NCBI GenBank assembly: GCA_016706425.1
Contig: JADJJR010000001.1
Location: 806,001 to 870,000 of the forward strand
Direction of reading: 5' to 3'
DNA: 64,000 bases
Origin: Elusimicrobiota bacterium
Lineage (GTDB): Bacteria > Elusimicrobiota > Elusimicrobia > FEN-1173
Under the pieces are notes generated by a model. It saw nothing but the letters and a program-made list of their open reading frames with translations. It was not told where the DNA came from and did not search any database. Positions 14,315 to 21,876 of the stretch are shown piece by piece; position 1 is the first letter of the stretch; each line of letters opens with the position of its first letter. The translations under genes and the position numbers were made by a program.

Positions 14315-16198
14315 TTATTCTGAAAGACGAAGCGCGCCGCTTTTGAACGCGCGGGCGGCCGTTTGGTAATAGGCCACGGCTTCCCGGAAAAGTCGGGTGT
14401 TCAGGGGCGTCGGGGTGGCGTCCAGGGGGATCGGGTTCAGTCGAAAACACTCCGCCCTCTTTTGGGGAAGCAGGACCGTCAAGAAACCGTCCCGCACGTA
14501 GCCCAACGATTGATAGTTGCTGATGAACGCCCGTTCCAGCGGGGGGCCGCCTTCAAAAAAGGAACGCCCAAAAAAATGATCATCCCCGCGTTTGCCCAAG
14601 ACCTCCACCAAAGACGGGAGCAAATCGATTTGACTGACCATGGGTTCAAAAACGTCCCGATCCAGCAACCGGGGCGCGTAGAAGATGAGGGGGATCCTGT
14701 ATTTTTCCAAGGGCAATTTGGTTTTGCCCGCGGCGGAGGCGCAGTGGTCCGCCGTGATGACAAAAAGGGTTTCGTAAAACCAGGATTCCTTTTCCGCCGC
14801 GGACACAAATTCGCCGATGGCGAAATCGGTGTATTTCACCGCCCCGTCCCGTCCCCCCGGGGAGGGAATGTCCACGCGGCCGTCGGGGTAAGTGAAGGGG
14901 CGGTGGTTGGAGGTCGTCATGATGTGGGCAAAAAAAGGTCTTTCCTTTGGGATGCGTCGCAGGGTCGTCAGGGCGTTGGCGTAGAGGGTTTCGTCCGCGA
15001 CGCCCCAGGCGTTTTCAAAAACAACCGTGTCTTTCGGAAAACGGGGGCGGTCGATGATCTCGTAATCGTTCCCGCTGAAATAAGCGTTCATGTTGTCGAA
15101 ATAACCCCGACCCCCGTAGAAAAACATCGTCGCAAAACCCTGCTTTCGAAGGATTTCTCCGATGGTGGCCAGATGGTCGTTGTGGGGCCGTCGGACGATG
15201 GATTGGCCGGGAACCGGCGGGGTTCCCAGGGAAAGCGCCTCGAGCCCGCGCACCGTGCGCGTGCCGGTGGCGTAGACGCGGCGAAACAGCAGCCCCTCCC
15301 GGGCCAGTCGGTCGATGTTCGGGGTCAAACCCCGCTCGGACCCGTAGGCGCCCACAAAAGAAGCCGAAAGGCTTTCCACCGAAATCAAGACGACGTGGCG
15401 GGGGCGGCGGTGGAAGGGTGTTCGGTCGTCGGCGGCGTCGTTCATGTCCCGGACCAGCAATTCCGACAGGGGCGAACGTTCGACGCGCAGAGCGGCCAAC
15501 ACGTCGTCCGCCTCTTTTTGCGGAAGGGTCGGGTAGAAGGCGTCGTAGTCCAATTCGTTCCGGCGGAGGGCGGCGGCGAAGGTCCAAAACCCGTTGCCCG
15601 ACAGTTCCTCCGCGTAGCTGTTGCCCAATCCGCTCATCTGATCCAAGTTGCCGAAGAGGACGGCGAAAAGGGGAAGGGCGACTCCGAATAGGCTTTCCCC
15701 CAGGCGGCGGCGCCGGGAGATCGGTCGGGCATCGATTTTTATGACACGGGCGCGGAGGCTCCACAACGTTCCCGCCGCGGTCAGCCCGATGGAAAAGAAA
15801 ATCCAGCCGAGCGGATAGGATTGGCGGAGGTTGCCGATCACTTCGTGGGTGTACAGCAAATAGTCGACGGAGATAAAGTTCAACCGAGTCGAGAACTCGG
15901 CCCAAAAGGCGATTTCCAAGACGGCGGTGAAAAGCAGAAAGGAGATAAAGGTCCACAACACCGCGAAGCGCAGGGGTCTGTGGCGAGCGGAGCGGCGCCA
16001 GCGGTTGGGGACCGCGGCGTCGTAAAGGACAAACGGGGCAGCCCAAACCCCGGCGACCAAGACGTCGAACCAGGCGCCCTTGAGCAGGACGGAGGGCCAC
16101 AGTTCCCAGGGCACGAGGCCCGTCCCGGAGGTAACCAATAGCCCCCATCGCGTGATTTGAAACACGATCAAAGCCAAACCGCCGACCAAGATCCCCAT
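14315..16198 (-). CDS. LTA synthase/sulfatase-family membrane enzyme
   Basis: A 627-residue protein with about five transmembrane helices (residues ~1-190) and a large periplasmic sulfatase-like domain (~265-570). It resembles the alkaline-phosphatase superfamily enzymes that transfer phosphoglycerol or phosphoethanolamine (LtaS, OpgB). Motifs: HVVLISVESLSASFVGAYGS with the metal-binding Glu, GLTPNIDRLAREG, the nucleophile Thr in ATGTRTVRGLEAL, FFAHIMTTSNHRPF and FVITADHCAS with the metal-binding Asp-His. Likely it decorates glycans or lipids on the cell surface; the acceptor is unknown. Start ATG 16198 lies 6 bases after a TAGAAT -10 and has no Shine-Dalgarno, another predicted leaderless message. 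It heads a three-gene minus-strand run reaching 12493. Confidence 0.88.
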   Translation of the reverse strand: MGILVGGLALIVFQITRWGLLVTSGTGLVPWELWPSVLLKGAWFDVLVAGVWAAPFVLYDAAVPNRWRRSARHRPLRFAVLWTFISFLLFTAVLEIAFWAEFSTRLNFISVDYLLYTHEVIGNLRQSYPLGWIFFSIGLTAAGTLWSLRARVIKIDARPISRRRRLGESLFGVALPLFAVLFGNLDQMSGLGNSYAEELSGNGFWTFAAALRRNELDYDAFYPTLPQKEADDVLAALRVERSPLSELLVRDMNDAADDRTPFHRRPRHVVLISVESLSASFVGAYGSERGLTPNIDRLAREGLLFRRVYATGTRTVRGLEALSLGTPPVPGQSIVRRPHNDHLATIGEILRKQGFATMFFYGGRGYFDNMNAYFSGNDYEIIDRPRFPKDTVVFENAWGVADETLYANALTTLRRIPKERPFFAHIMTTSNHRPFTYPDGRVDIPSPGGRDGAVKYTDFAIGEFVSAAEKESWFYETLFVITADHCASAAGKTKLPLEKYRIPLIFYAPRLLDRDVFEPMVSQIDLLPSLVEVLGKRGDDHFFGRSFFEGGPPLERAFISNYQSLGYVRDGFLTVLLPQKRAECFRLNPIPLDATPTPLNTRLFREAVAYYQTAARAFKSGALRLSE

Positions 16199-16204
16199 TC
16201 GTTG

Positions 16205-16269
16205 ATTCTACCTAATAACACCGAAGGGGTCGGCCGAAACAGCTCCCGGCAAGCGCAATCAACTATAAT
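16205..16269. promoter_or_regulatory. divergent start-proximal -10 elements
   Basis: Minus strand TAGAAT (16205-16210) is 6 bases from the ATG at 16198. Plus strand TATAAT (16264-16269) is 6 bases from the ATG at 16276. Neither gene has a Shine-Dalgarno and neither -35 is strong. Confidence 0.55.
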
Positions 16270-16275
16270 TCTTTC

Positions 16276-18669
16276 ATGGGAAAACGCTGGCTGGCGGCAC
16301 TTCTTTTCGGGGCCGGAATATTGGTGGGGCGGCCGTTGGCCGCGGAGGAGTCCTCGGGGTGGGAAGGTCGAGCTGTCCGCCTGCCGCCTCTGCTGTGGTA
16401 CGAGCGGGACCCCGCGGAGGACCGACGGTTCCTCATGGTGTCCCTTTTGTATTGGGACATGGCCCAGGGGCGGTCGTACCAACGGTTGTTCGTGCCTTTC
16501 TTTTTCCGTTTCAAAAACGACGCCGCCGCGCAAACCTACCTCCCGCCCCTTTACCTTCAGCGGACCACACTTTCCGGTGGCCGGGTGACGACCGCCCTGC
16601 CGATTCTCCTTTACGACTATCGAAATCGGGACCGTTCCCGCATCGACCAGGCCTTCCCGCTCGGGTTTCGCCGGGTGCGGGGCGATGCGCGAAAGGGCTG
16701 GCTTTTGAATTACGGTTGGTCCGTTTCGCCGGACCGACGTTCCCACGCCCTGGTGCCCTTGTTCTGGCGGGACCGAAGTCCCGGCCGGGCCTTCGATCTG
16801 TGGGGTCCCTTCTACCGCGCGGCGGTGGGCGGAAGGGACGACGTCCCGGAGCGGCGGTACGCGGGGGTCTTCCCCCTTTGGGGCGCGGGCGGGACGACCG
16901 CGTCCCCGTCCGTTCGCTCAAGTTTCTTGATCCCGTTTTACTATCACGAACGCGCGCCCGGGCGGAGCGTTCTCCTGACTCTGCCGGCGAGCCGCGCGGC
17001 CCTCGGGGAGCGTCGATGGGGCCACATCGGGTTGTATTACCGCGCGCGCGGCCCGCGCCGACGAACGGACGGGATCTTTCCCCTTTGGTCGCGGACGGCG
17101 ACGACGGACGGCGCCGAGCGGGGTTTGCAACTGCTGAATTTTATCGATCAGCGGCGATCGGACCGTCGCTTTCAAACGGTTTTTCCACTTTACGGCCATT
17201 GGGCCAACGCCGACGGGTCGCGGTTCCTGTCGTGGCTTTATTGCCGGCGCCGCGCCGTTCGCCGCGACGCGGACGGTCGACCCGCGGGCGAGGACATTCG
17301 GGGTTGGTCTCTGTTGTACACCTGGGCCCGGCGCCCGGGCGGGGACAGCACGGATGTGGCGTTCCCCGTTTATTGGCGGTACCGGCGGCCGGGCCGATGG
17401 TCGTTGGATTTGGCGTTCCCTCTGTTCGGCCGCTATCGGGATCCGCACACCACAATCACGGCGGGATTGCCTTTCCTGCACGCCCGCTCCGACGAACAGG
17501 AGACCTGGAGTTTTCTTTACCTGTATTGGCGGGACCGACAAAAGGAGCGGCGTCGGGACGTCCTGTTCCCGCTCGCTTTTTACGACCGTTCCCCCGGGAA
17601 GCGAAACTTTGTCAGCCCGTTGTTTTGGACGCGCCGGGGCCCGCTTTCCCGGGAAGGGGCCTGGCCGTTGGGGCACTGGTACAAAAGCGCGGAAAAAAGT
17701 CGGCGGCTCGTCCTTCCCCTCTATTATAACGCGGCCGCCGCGAACCGGCGTTTGACGATTTTCGGGCCCTACTACCGCGTCGCGCGGACTTCCCTCGACG
17801 GGTGGGGGGTGTTCCCTCTGTGGGGGTGGACCCGGCCCCATCCCGGGAGCCCGGGGGCGTCGCCCCCCCGGCGGGAACCGCCCGTTCCCCGCGATGATTT
17901 TGATTTGAACTTCCTGCTTTTGGGCCACGTGGCCCGGCACGGGGATGAACGCACGCACGGGTTCTACCCGCTTTACCGGAGCGTGCGGCGGGGGGATTTT
18001 AAAAACTTTTGGGCGCCGCGCGGACTCCCGCTGGTCGCGTGGCGGCGGGAAGAGCGCCGTCGAGACGGCTGGGTCTTCCCCTTCGCTTGGCACCGGAGCC
18101 CCGAGCGCGCGTGGGAGCTTTTTCTGCCCCTCTGGTACGGCTCGCGGCAAAGCCAACCCGTCGCCGGGGCATCGGCGGAAAGGGGAAAAACTAAAGAATC
18201 CACCCAGGTTCTTTTTCCACTTTACTGGCGGGGACGATCGCCGGAACGCCGATACACCACCCTGTTCCCCTTGTACGCCGAAGGTCGGGATTCTCAAAGC
18301 CGGTACCGCGTCGCGGCGCCGCTTTGGTGGTCATTCGACACGCCCCGGGGCGGGGCGTTCCGGTTGTTCTTCCCCCTGTATTGGCGGGCGACCTTTTCGG
18401 GGGAGGGGAAAGACAATAAAGTCGTGCGGGTTTACGGCCCCTGGTATTCCGTGGTGACCCAAAAAGGCGACGCCTCGGAACGGACCGTCGGACTGGCCCC
18501 CTTGTTTTCGAAGACCGCGGGGGTTCCCGGGGAGGGGGAATTCGATGTTCTGGGCGGCCTCTTCGCGCGGGAAACGCACGGCCACGCCCGAAGATTCCGG
18601 TGGCTTTGGCTCTTCACCACCCGCCCACGCCCGGGGAATCCCGCAAGGTCCGAATCGATCGCGGAATAA
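16276..18669 (+). CDS. exported protein with more than twenty 'FPLYW' repeats (797 aa)
   Basis: I do not recognise the family. A signal peptide (MGKRWLAALLFGAGILVGRPLAAEES) leads into a chain of short aromatic repeats spaced about 20-40 residues. The core is [F/L/V]-P-[L/I/V/F]-[Y/F/W]-[W/Y]-x-R, for example LVPLFWRDRSPG, FPVYWRYRRPG, FPLYWRGRSPE, LPLYYNAAA, APLWWSFD. Each repeat reads as one or two beta strands with Arg-rich turns, so a beta-propeller-like fold or an outer-membrane barrel is plausible (inference). The protein is very rich in Arg, Trp and Tyr. No enzyme motif was seen. TATAAT 6 bases before the ATG predicts a leaderless transcript. It stands alone: divergent from the LTA-synthase-like gene and closed by the 18686-18723 terminator. 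Confidence 0.75.
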   Translation: MGKRWLAALLFGAGILVGRPLAAEESSGWEGRAVRLPPLLWYERDPAEDRRFLMVSLLYWDMAQGRSYQRLFVPFFFRFKNDAAAQTYLPPLYLQRTTLSGGRVTTALPILLYDYRNRDRSRIDQAFPLGFRRVRGDARKGWLLNYGWSVSPDRRSHALVPLFWRDRSPGRAFDLWGPFYRAAVGGRDDVPERRYAGVFPLWGAGGTTASPSVRSSFLIPFYYHERAPGRSVLLTLPASRAALGERRWGHIGLYYRARGPRRRTDGIFPLWSRTATTDGAERGLQLLNFIDQRRSDRRFQTVFPLYGHWANADGSRFLSWLYCRRRAVRRDADGRPAGEDIRGWSLLYTWARRPGGDSTDVAFPVYWRYRRPGRWSLDLAFPLFGRYRDPHTTITAGLPFLHARSDEQETWSFLYLYWRDRQKERRRDVLFPLAFYDRSPGKRNFVSPLFWTRRGPLSREGAWPLGHWYKSAEKSRRLVLPLYYNAAAANRRLTIFGPYYRVARTSLDGWGVFPLWGWTRPHPGSPGASPPRREPPVPRDDFDLNFLLLGHVARHGDERTHGFYPLYRSVRRGDFKNFWAPRGLPLVAWRREERRRDGWVFPFAWHRSPERAWELFLPLWYGSRQSQPVAGASAERGKTKESTQVLFPLYWRGRSPERRYTTLFPLYAEGRDSQSRYRVAAPLWWSFDTPRGGAFRLFFPLYWRATFSGEGKDNKVVRVYGPWYSVVTQKGDASERTVGLAPLFSKTAGVPGEGEFDVLGGLFARETHGHARRFRWLWLFTTRPRPGNPARSESIAE

Positions 18670-18685
18670 AGACGCCGAAAAGCAA

Positions 18686-18723
18686 AAGACCCACCCCCCG
18701 CGAAGGGGGTGAGTCTTTTTTTA
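18686..18723. terminator. intrinsic terminator between the repeat protein and tRNA-Glu
   Basis: Stem GACCCACCCCC with GGGGGTGAGTC, then a seven-T run on the plus strand. The minus strand carries TCTTTTGCTTTT, so it can also end the tRNA-Glu transcript. Confidence 0.8.
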
Positions 18724-18732
18724 TGGCCACGC

Positions 18733-18804
18733 TGTCCCCAAGGGGATTCGAACCCCTGCTACGGCCTTGAAAGGGCCGTGACCTAACCACTAGTCGATGG
18801 GGAC
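18733..18804 (-). tRNA. tRNA-Glu (anticodon TTC)
   Basis: The 72-base minus-strand gene begins GTCCCCATCGACTAG. The anticodon loop CTTTCAA gives TTC, and the T arm has GGGGTTCGAATCCCC closing onto a complete acceptor stem with discriminator A. CCA is not encoded. It lies downstream of, and co-directional with, endonuclease V. Confidence 0.96.
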
Positions 18805-18835
18805 AGCCTGGCCACAACCCATCGACACGACAAAT

Positions 18836-19537
18836 TCATTTCAACTTTTTTATTGCCTCTTTCTCCTTGCCCTTTTTGGCCGCCGCGGCCACGGCGTCCG
18901 CCAACCGCGTCGGTTTGGGCACGCGCGCTCCGTCCACGCAGGTGAGCGTGAGGCGCAGGGCCGTTTCGTAATCGATTTTGTGTCCGGGGGACACGAAAAC
19001 CGGCGCGGTGGCCGGTTTGGTGCGCACGGCGTGGCCGACCATTTTGCCCTTGTAAATCAATTCGGCGCTGTCGCCCTCTTTGCGGCCGGGGGCTTTGTGG
19101 TTTCCCAACAGCTTGGTCTTGGCCACGCCGATGGTGGGTTTGTCGAGAACCAACCCCAGGTGGGAAGCCAGCCCCAACCCGCGGGGGTGGGCCACGCCGT
19201 TGCCGTCAAAAAAGATCAAATCCGGTTCTTTGTCCAGCCGCTCGAACGCTTCCAGGAGCACCGGCCCTTCGCGGAAGCTGAGCAACCCGGGCACATAGGG
19301 GAACTCGATTTTCCGTTTGGACACGGCCACCTCGACGGGTTCGAGGCTCGGGTAAGCCAGCAAAACCACCGCCCCGAAACCCATGCCCGTTCTCGGGTCC
19401 ATGGCCACATCGGCCCCGGCGATGATCCCGATGTCGTCGAAATCGTTGTGCAACGACAACCGCCGGACCAGGTCGGCCTGAACGCCGATCGCCTGGGAGG
19501 CGGGGATATTCCAAGGATGCAGGTTGCGGATGTCCAT
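18836..19537 (-). CDS. nfi: endonuclease V (deoxyinosine 3' endonuclease)
   Basis: A 233-residue enzyme that cuts the second phosphodiester 3' of deoxyinosine; some family members also cut inosine-containing RNA. Diagnostic motifs are complete: the metal-binding Asp in IIAGADVAMD, the strand-separating wedge FPYVPGLLSFREGP, then FFDGNGVAHPRGLGLASHLGL with metal-binding Asp and His, IGVAKTKLLG, and VSPGHKIDYETAL. The C-terminal tail is Lys-rich (AAAKKGKEKEAIKKLK). ATG 19537 follows AGGACC. The gene lies between tRNA-Lys upstream (22 bases away) and tRNA-Glu downstream, all in one direction, so a common transcript is likely. Confidence 0.95.
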   Translation of the reverse strand: MDIRNLHPWNIPASQAIGVQADLVRRLSLHNDFDDIGIIAGADVAMDPRTGMGFGAVVLLAYPSLEPVEVAVSKRKIEFPYVPGLLSFREGPVLLEAFERLDKEPDLIFFDGNGVAHPRGLGLASHLGLVLDKPTIGVAKTKLLGNHKAPGRKEGDSAELIYKGKMVGHAVRTKPATAPVFVSPGHKIDYETALRLTLTCVDGARVPKPTRLADAVAAAAKKGKEKEAIKKLK

Positions 19538-19558
19538 AAGGTCCTGGAATAAAAAAAG

Positions 19559-19630
19559 TGGGTCCGGAGGGATTTGAACCCTCGGCCCCTCGCTTAAAAG
19601 GCGAATGCTCTACCCCTGAGCTACGGACCC
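19559..19630 (-). tRNA. tRNA-Lys (anticodon TTT)
   Basis: The 72-base minus-strand gene begins GGGTCCGTAGCTCAG. The anticodon arm TTCGC-CTTTTAA-GCGAG gives TTT, and the T arm is GAGGGTTCAAATCCCTC. The discriminator is A and CCA is not encoded. An extended -10 lies about 30 bases upstream. Confidence 0.97.
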
Positions 19631-19658
19631 GTTGCGGGGCGTAGCCCCGAGACGCCGG

Positions 19659-19667
19659 ATTATAGCA
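19659..19667 (-). promoter_or_regulatory. extended -10 promoter of the tRNA-Lys/nfi/tRNA-Glu unit
   Basis: TGC-TATAAT on the minus strand is a perfect extended -10 (TG-n-TATAAT) upstream of tRNA-Lys, behind an A/T-rich stretch. No clear -35, which extended -10 promoters do not need. Confidence 0.6.
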
Positions 19668-19761
19668 ATTTTTTATTTTTTCGCTGGAATTAAAGAGGAC
19701 TTGGAAAATATGATAAAATAGTAAGAATAGTGGCCGACACGGCCGAGAAGGGGAGGACACA

Positions 19762-20166
19762 ATGGACAAACCCGAAAATGATGGGCAAGACCCTAAACCG
19801 CCGTCCAAGCGGTTCCCCAAACTGAACAAACGCAAACTCGATCGATTCCTGTCGTCCCTCTGCGAGGCCGCCGGTATGACCGGCGCCGCCAAGAAGAAAG
19901 GCAAGGACGCCGACGGCCACGGGCTGGCCTGCCAAGGCCCCTGCGCCAACGCCGATTGGCGCGCGCATCTTGATATTCCCGCGGGCATTCTTTGCGTGTC
20001 GGCCGCCTGGTCGGCCAACAAGCACGCCGAAAAACACCGCGACGTCACCATCACCCTCACCTACCGCGACGAGCACGGCAAACGCCAGCACCACGAAATG
20101 GTGTTCTGCGACTCCGAGGTGCGCTGGTTGATGGAGACCATCTGGCACGCGCCCATCTGGGACTAG
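19762..20166 (+). CDS. conserved-looking protein of unknown function (134 aa)
   Basis: I do not recognise this protein. It has a Pro/Lys-rich polar start (MDKPENDGQDPKPPSKRFPK) and a helical segment (LDRFLSSLCEAAGMTG). A Lys/Gly-rich stretch follows, then a compact C-terminal region of beta strands containing WSANKHAEKHRDVTITLTYRDE and a Trp-rich end (MVFCDSEVRWLMETIWHAPIWD). There are four or more cysteines and several histidines, so metal binding is possible but no standard motif is present. A GGGGAGG Shine-Dalgarno sits 6 bases before the ATG. A TGA-TAAAAT extended -10 at 19711-19719 may drive it. hpnC follows after 7 bases in the same direction, so it may be cotranscribed with the squalene genes. 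Confidence 0.7.
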   Translation: MDKPENDGQDPKPPSKRFPKLNKRKLDRFLSSLCEAAGMTGAAKKKGKDADGHGLACQGPCANADWRAHLDIPAGILCVSAAWSANKHAEKHRDVTITLTYRDEHGKRQHHEMVFCDSEVRWLMETIWHAPIWD

Positions 20167-20173
20167 TTTAAGG

Positions 20174-21055
20174 ATGGCCGTGGCCGAACCCCGCCGGACG
20201 CCGCTGTCCCCGGGCGAGGCCTACGCGTCCTGTCGGCGGTTGGCCCAATCCCACTACGAAAACTTTCCCGTCGCGTCCCGGTGGATCCCCGCCGACTTGC
20301 GGGGCCCCGTGGCGGCCGTGTACGCCTTCGCCCGGACGGCCGATGACTTCGCCGACGAGCCGGGGCCCGAAGCCCCCGAACGCTTGGCCCGCCTGGCCGA
20401 CTGGCGCCGTCGCCTCGATCGTTGCTCCGTGGACGCCGAAGGGCACGAAATCTTCGTGGCCCTGGCCGACACGGTTCGACGCTTTGACCTCCCCTTGGAC
20501 CCATTCCACCGCCTGATCACCGCTTTTGAGCGCGACGTCACGGTTCACCGCCACCCCACCTACGACCAGCTTCTGGATTACTGCCGTCATTCCGCCGACC
20601 CGGTGGGGGAATTGGTGTTGCGGCTCCATCGCGCCTGGACGCCCCAACGGGGGCGCTGGTCCGACGCGATTTGCACGGCGCTTCAACTGGCCAACTTTTG
20701 GCAGGACGTGATCGTCGACGCCGCGAAAGACCGGATCTACGCGCCCCTTGAGGACCTGGCCGCGGCGGGGATCGCCGAGACCGACTATTTGAAGGGCCCC
20801 GCCACCCCCGCCCTGCGCGCTTTCATGTACCGTCAAATCGAACGAACGACCGCTCTCTTCGACCAAGGACGGCCGCTCTTGACCGACGCGCCGTCCGGCC
20901 TGCGCAAGGAATTGCGGCTTGTTTGGCTGGGCGGAATGGAGATTCTCAAAAAAATTCAAAAACGGAACGGCGACGTGTGGTCCGGCCGCCCCGCGCTGAC
21001 GAAATGGGACTGGTTGCGGCTCGGCGGAAAATGGCTGTGGGGAGCCCCCGCCTGA
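20174..21055 (+). CDS. hpnC: HpnC-type squalene/phytoene synthase family enzyme
   Basis: A 293-residue trans-isoprenyl diphosphate synthase (head-to-head) of the HpnC group. In the HpnCDE route HpnD makes presqualene diphosphate from two farnesyl diphosphates, HpnC converts it to hydroxysqualene, and HpnE reduces that to squalene. SHYENFPVASRWIP is the typical HpnC start. The two Mg-binding Asp motifs are YAFARTADDFADE and LANFWQDVIVDAAKDR. The C-terminal LTKWDWLRLGGKWLW is usual for the family. ATG 20174 gives normal length. The 3' end overlaps hpnD by 25 bases. No hpnE or cyclase (shc) is within the window, so the final product (hopanoid, squalene or carotenoid) cannot be decided. Confidence 0.88.
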   Translation: MAVAEPRRTPLSPGEAYASCRRLAQSHYENFPVASRWIPADLRGPVAAVYAFARTADDFADEPGPEAPERLARLADWRRRLDRCSVDAEGHEIFVALADTVRRFDLPLDPFHRLITAFERDVTVHRHPTYDQLLDYCRHSADPVGELVLRLHRAWTPQRGRWSDAICTALQLANFWQDVIVDAAKDRIYAPLEDLAAAGIAETDYLKGPATPALRAFMYRQIERTTALFDQGRPLLTDAPSGLRKELRLVWLGGMEILKKIQKRNGDVWSGRPALTKWDWLRLGGKWLWGAPA

Positions 21056-21873
21056 CCCCCGGACCGGCGCTGTACACGAAAAGCAATTTCGCCCCGGCCT
21101 TTTGGCTTTTGCCCTCGGACCGGCGGCGCGCCCTGGCGGCGGTCTACGCCTTCGCCCGGGTCGTGGACGACGCGGTGGACGAAACGGGGGAAGCGCAAAA
21201 CCGTCCCGAGGAGGCCCGGGCCCTCCTCGCCGATTGGCGCGGGGCGCTGGTCCAGGGCGACGTCCAGCGACCGGAACACGCCCCCCTCTGGGAGGAACTT
21301 CGGTCGGCCCTGGGCCGGTTCGGGATCAATAAAAAACACCTGCTTGATTTGATCCAGGGGGTGGAACGGGATCTGACCCAAACCCGGTACGCCACGGCGG
21401 CGGACGTGGACGTGTATTGCGATGGGGTGGCGAGTTCCGTGGGCCTGGCCTGTTTGCCGATTTTCGGTTTGACGGAAGACCGCCACGCGGATTTCGCCGT
21501 GGCCCTGGGCCGGGCGGTGCAGTGGGTGAACATTTTGCGCGACGTGGCGGCCGACGCCCGCCGGGGGCGTGTGTATTTGCCCCTGGACGAATTGAAGCGC
21601 GCCGCCGTTTCCGACGCGGATGTCTTGGCCGGGCGGGATTCCCCGGGCCTGCGGGGGGTCGTGAAGGCGGGCGCGGGCCGGGCCCGGGATTATTTCCAAA
21701 AGGCCGAAGCGGCCCTGCCCCGGTCGGACAGCAAACACGCGCGGCCGGCGTTGGTCATGGGGCGGCTGTACCAGGGGATTTTGTCGAAAATCGAACGCGG
21801 GGGATTTAACGTGTGGGCCGGGCGCGTCCGCCTGTCGGCCTGGGACAAGCTCCGCGCGGTGTTGTTCGGTTAG
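21031..21873 (+). CDS. hpnD: HpnD-type presqualene diphosphate synthase
   Basis: A 280-residue partner of HpnC that condenses two farnesyl diphosphates. Motifs: YTKSNFAPAFWLLPSDRRRAL at the start, YAFARVVDDAVDE as the first Asp-rich site, ERDLTQTRYAT, YCDGVASSVGLACLPIFG, and AVQWVNILRDVAADARRGRVYLP as the second site. The chain ends with VWAGRVRLSAWDKLRA, the usual C-terminal block. ATG 21031 inside the 3' end of hpnC is chosen because GGCGGA precedes it; GTG 21037 is an alternative. An earlier in-frame ATG would lie deep inside hpnC. It converges on valS with only 3 bases between the stops, and no terminator hairpin is visible. Confidence 0.9.
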   Translation: MAVGSPRLTPGPALYTKSNFAPAFWLLPSDRRRALAAVYAFARVVDDAVDETGEAQNRPEEARALLADWRGALVQGDVQRPEHAPLWEELRSALGRFGINKKHLLDLIQGVERDLTQTRYATAADVDVYCDGVASSVGLACLPIFGLTEDRHADFAVALGRAVQWVNILRDVAADARRGRVYLPLDELKRAAVSDADVLAGRDSPGLRGVVKAGAGRARDYFQKAEAALPRSDSKHARPALVMGRLYQGILSKIERGGFNVWAGRVRLSAWDKLRAVLFG

Positions 21874-21876
21874 GAT

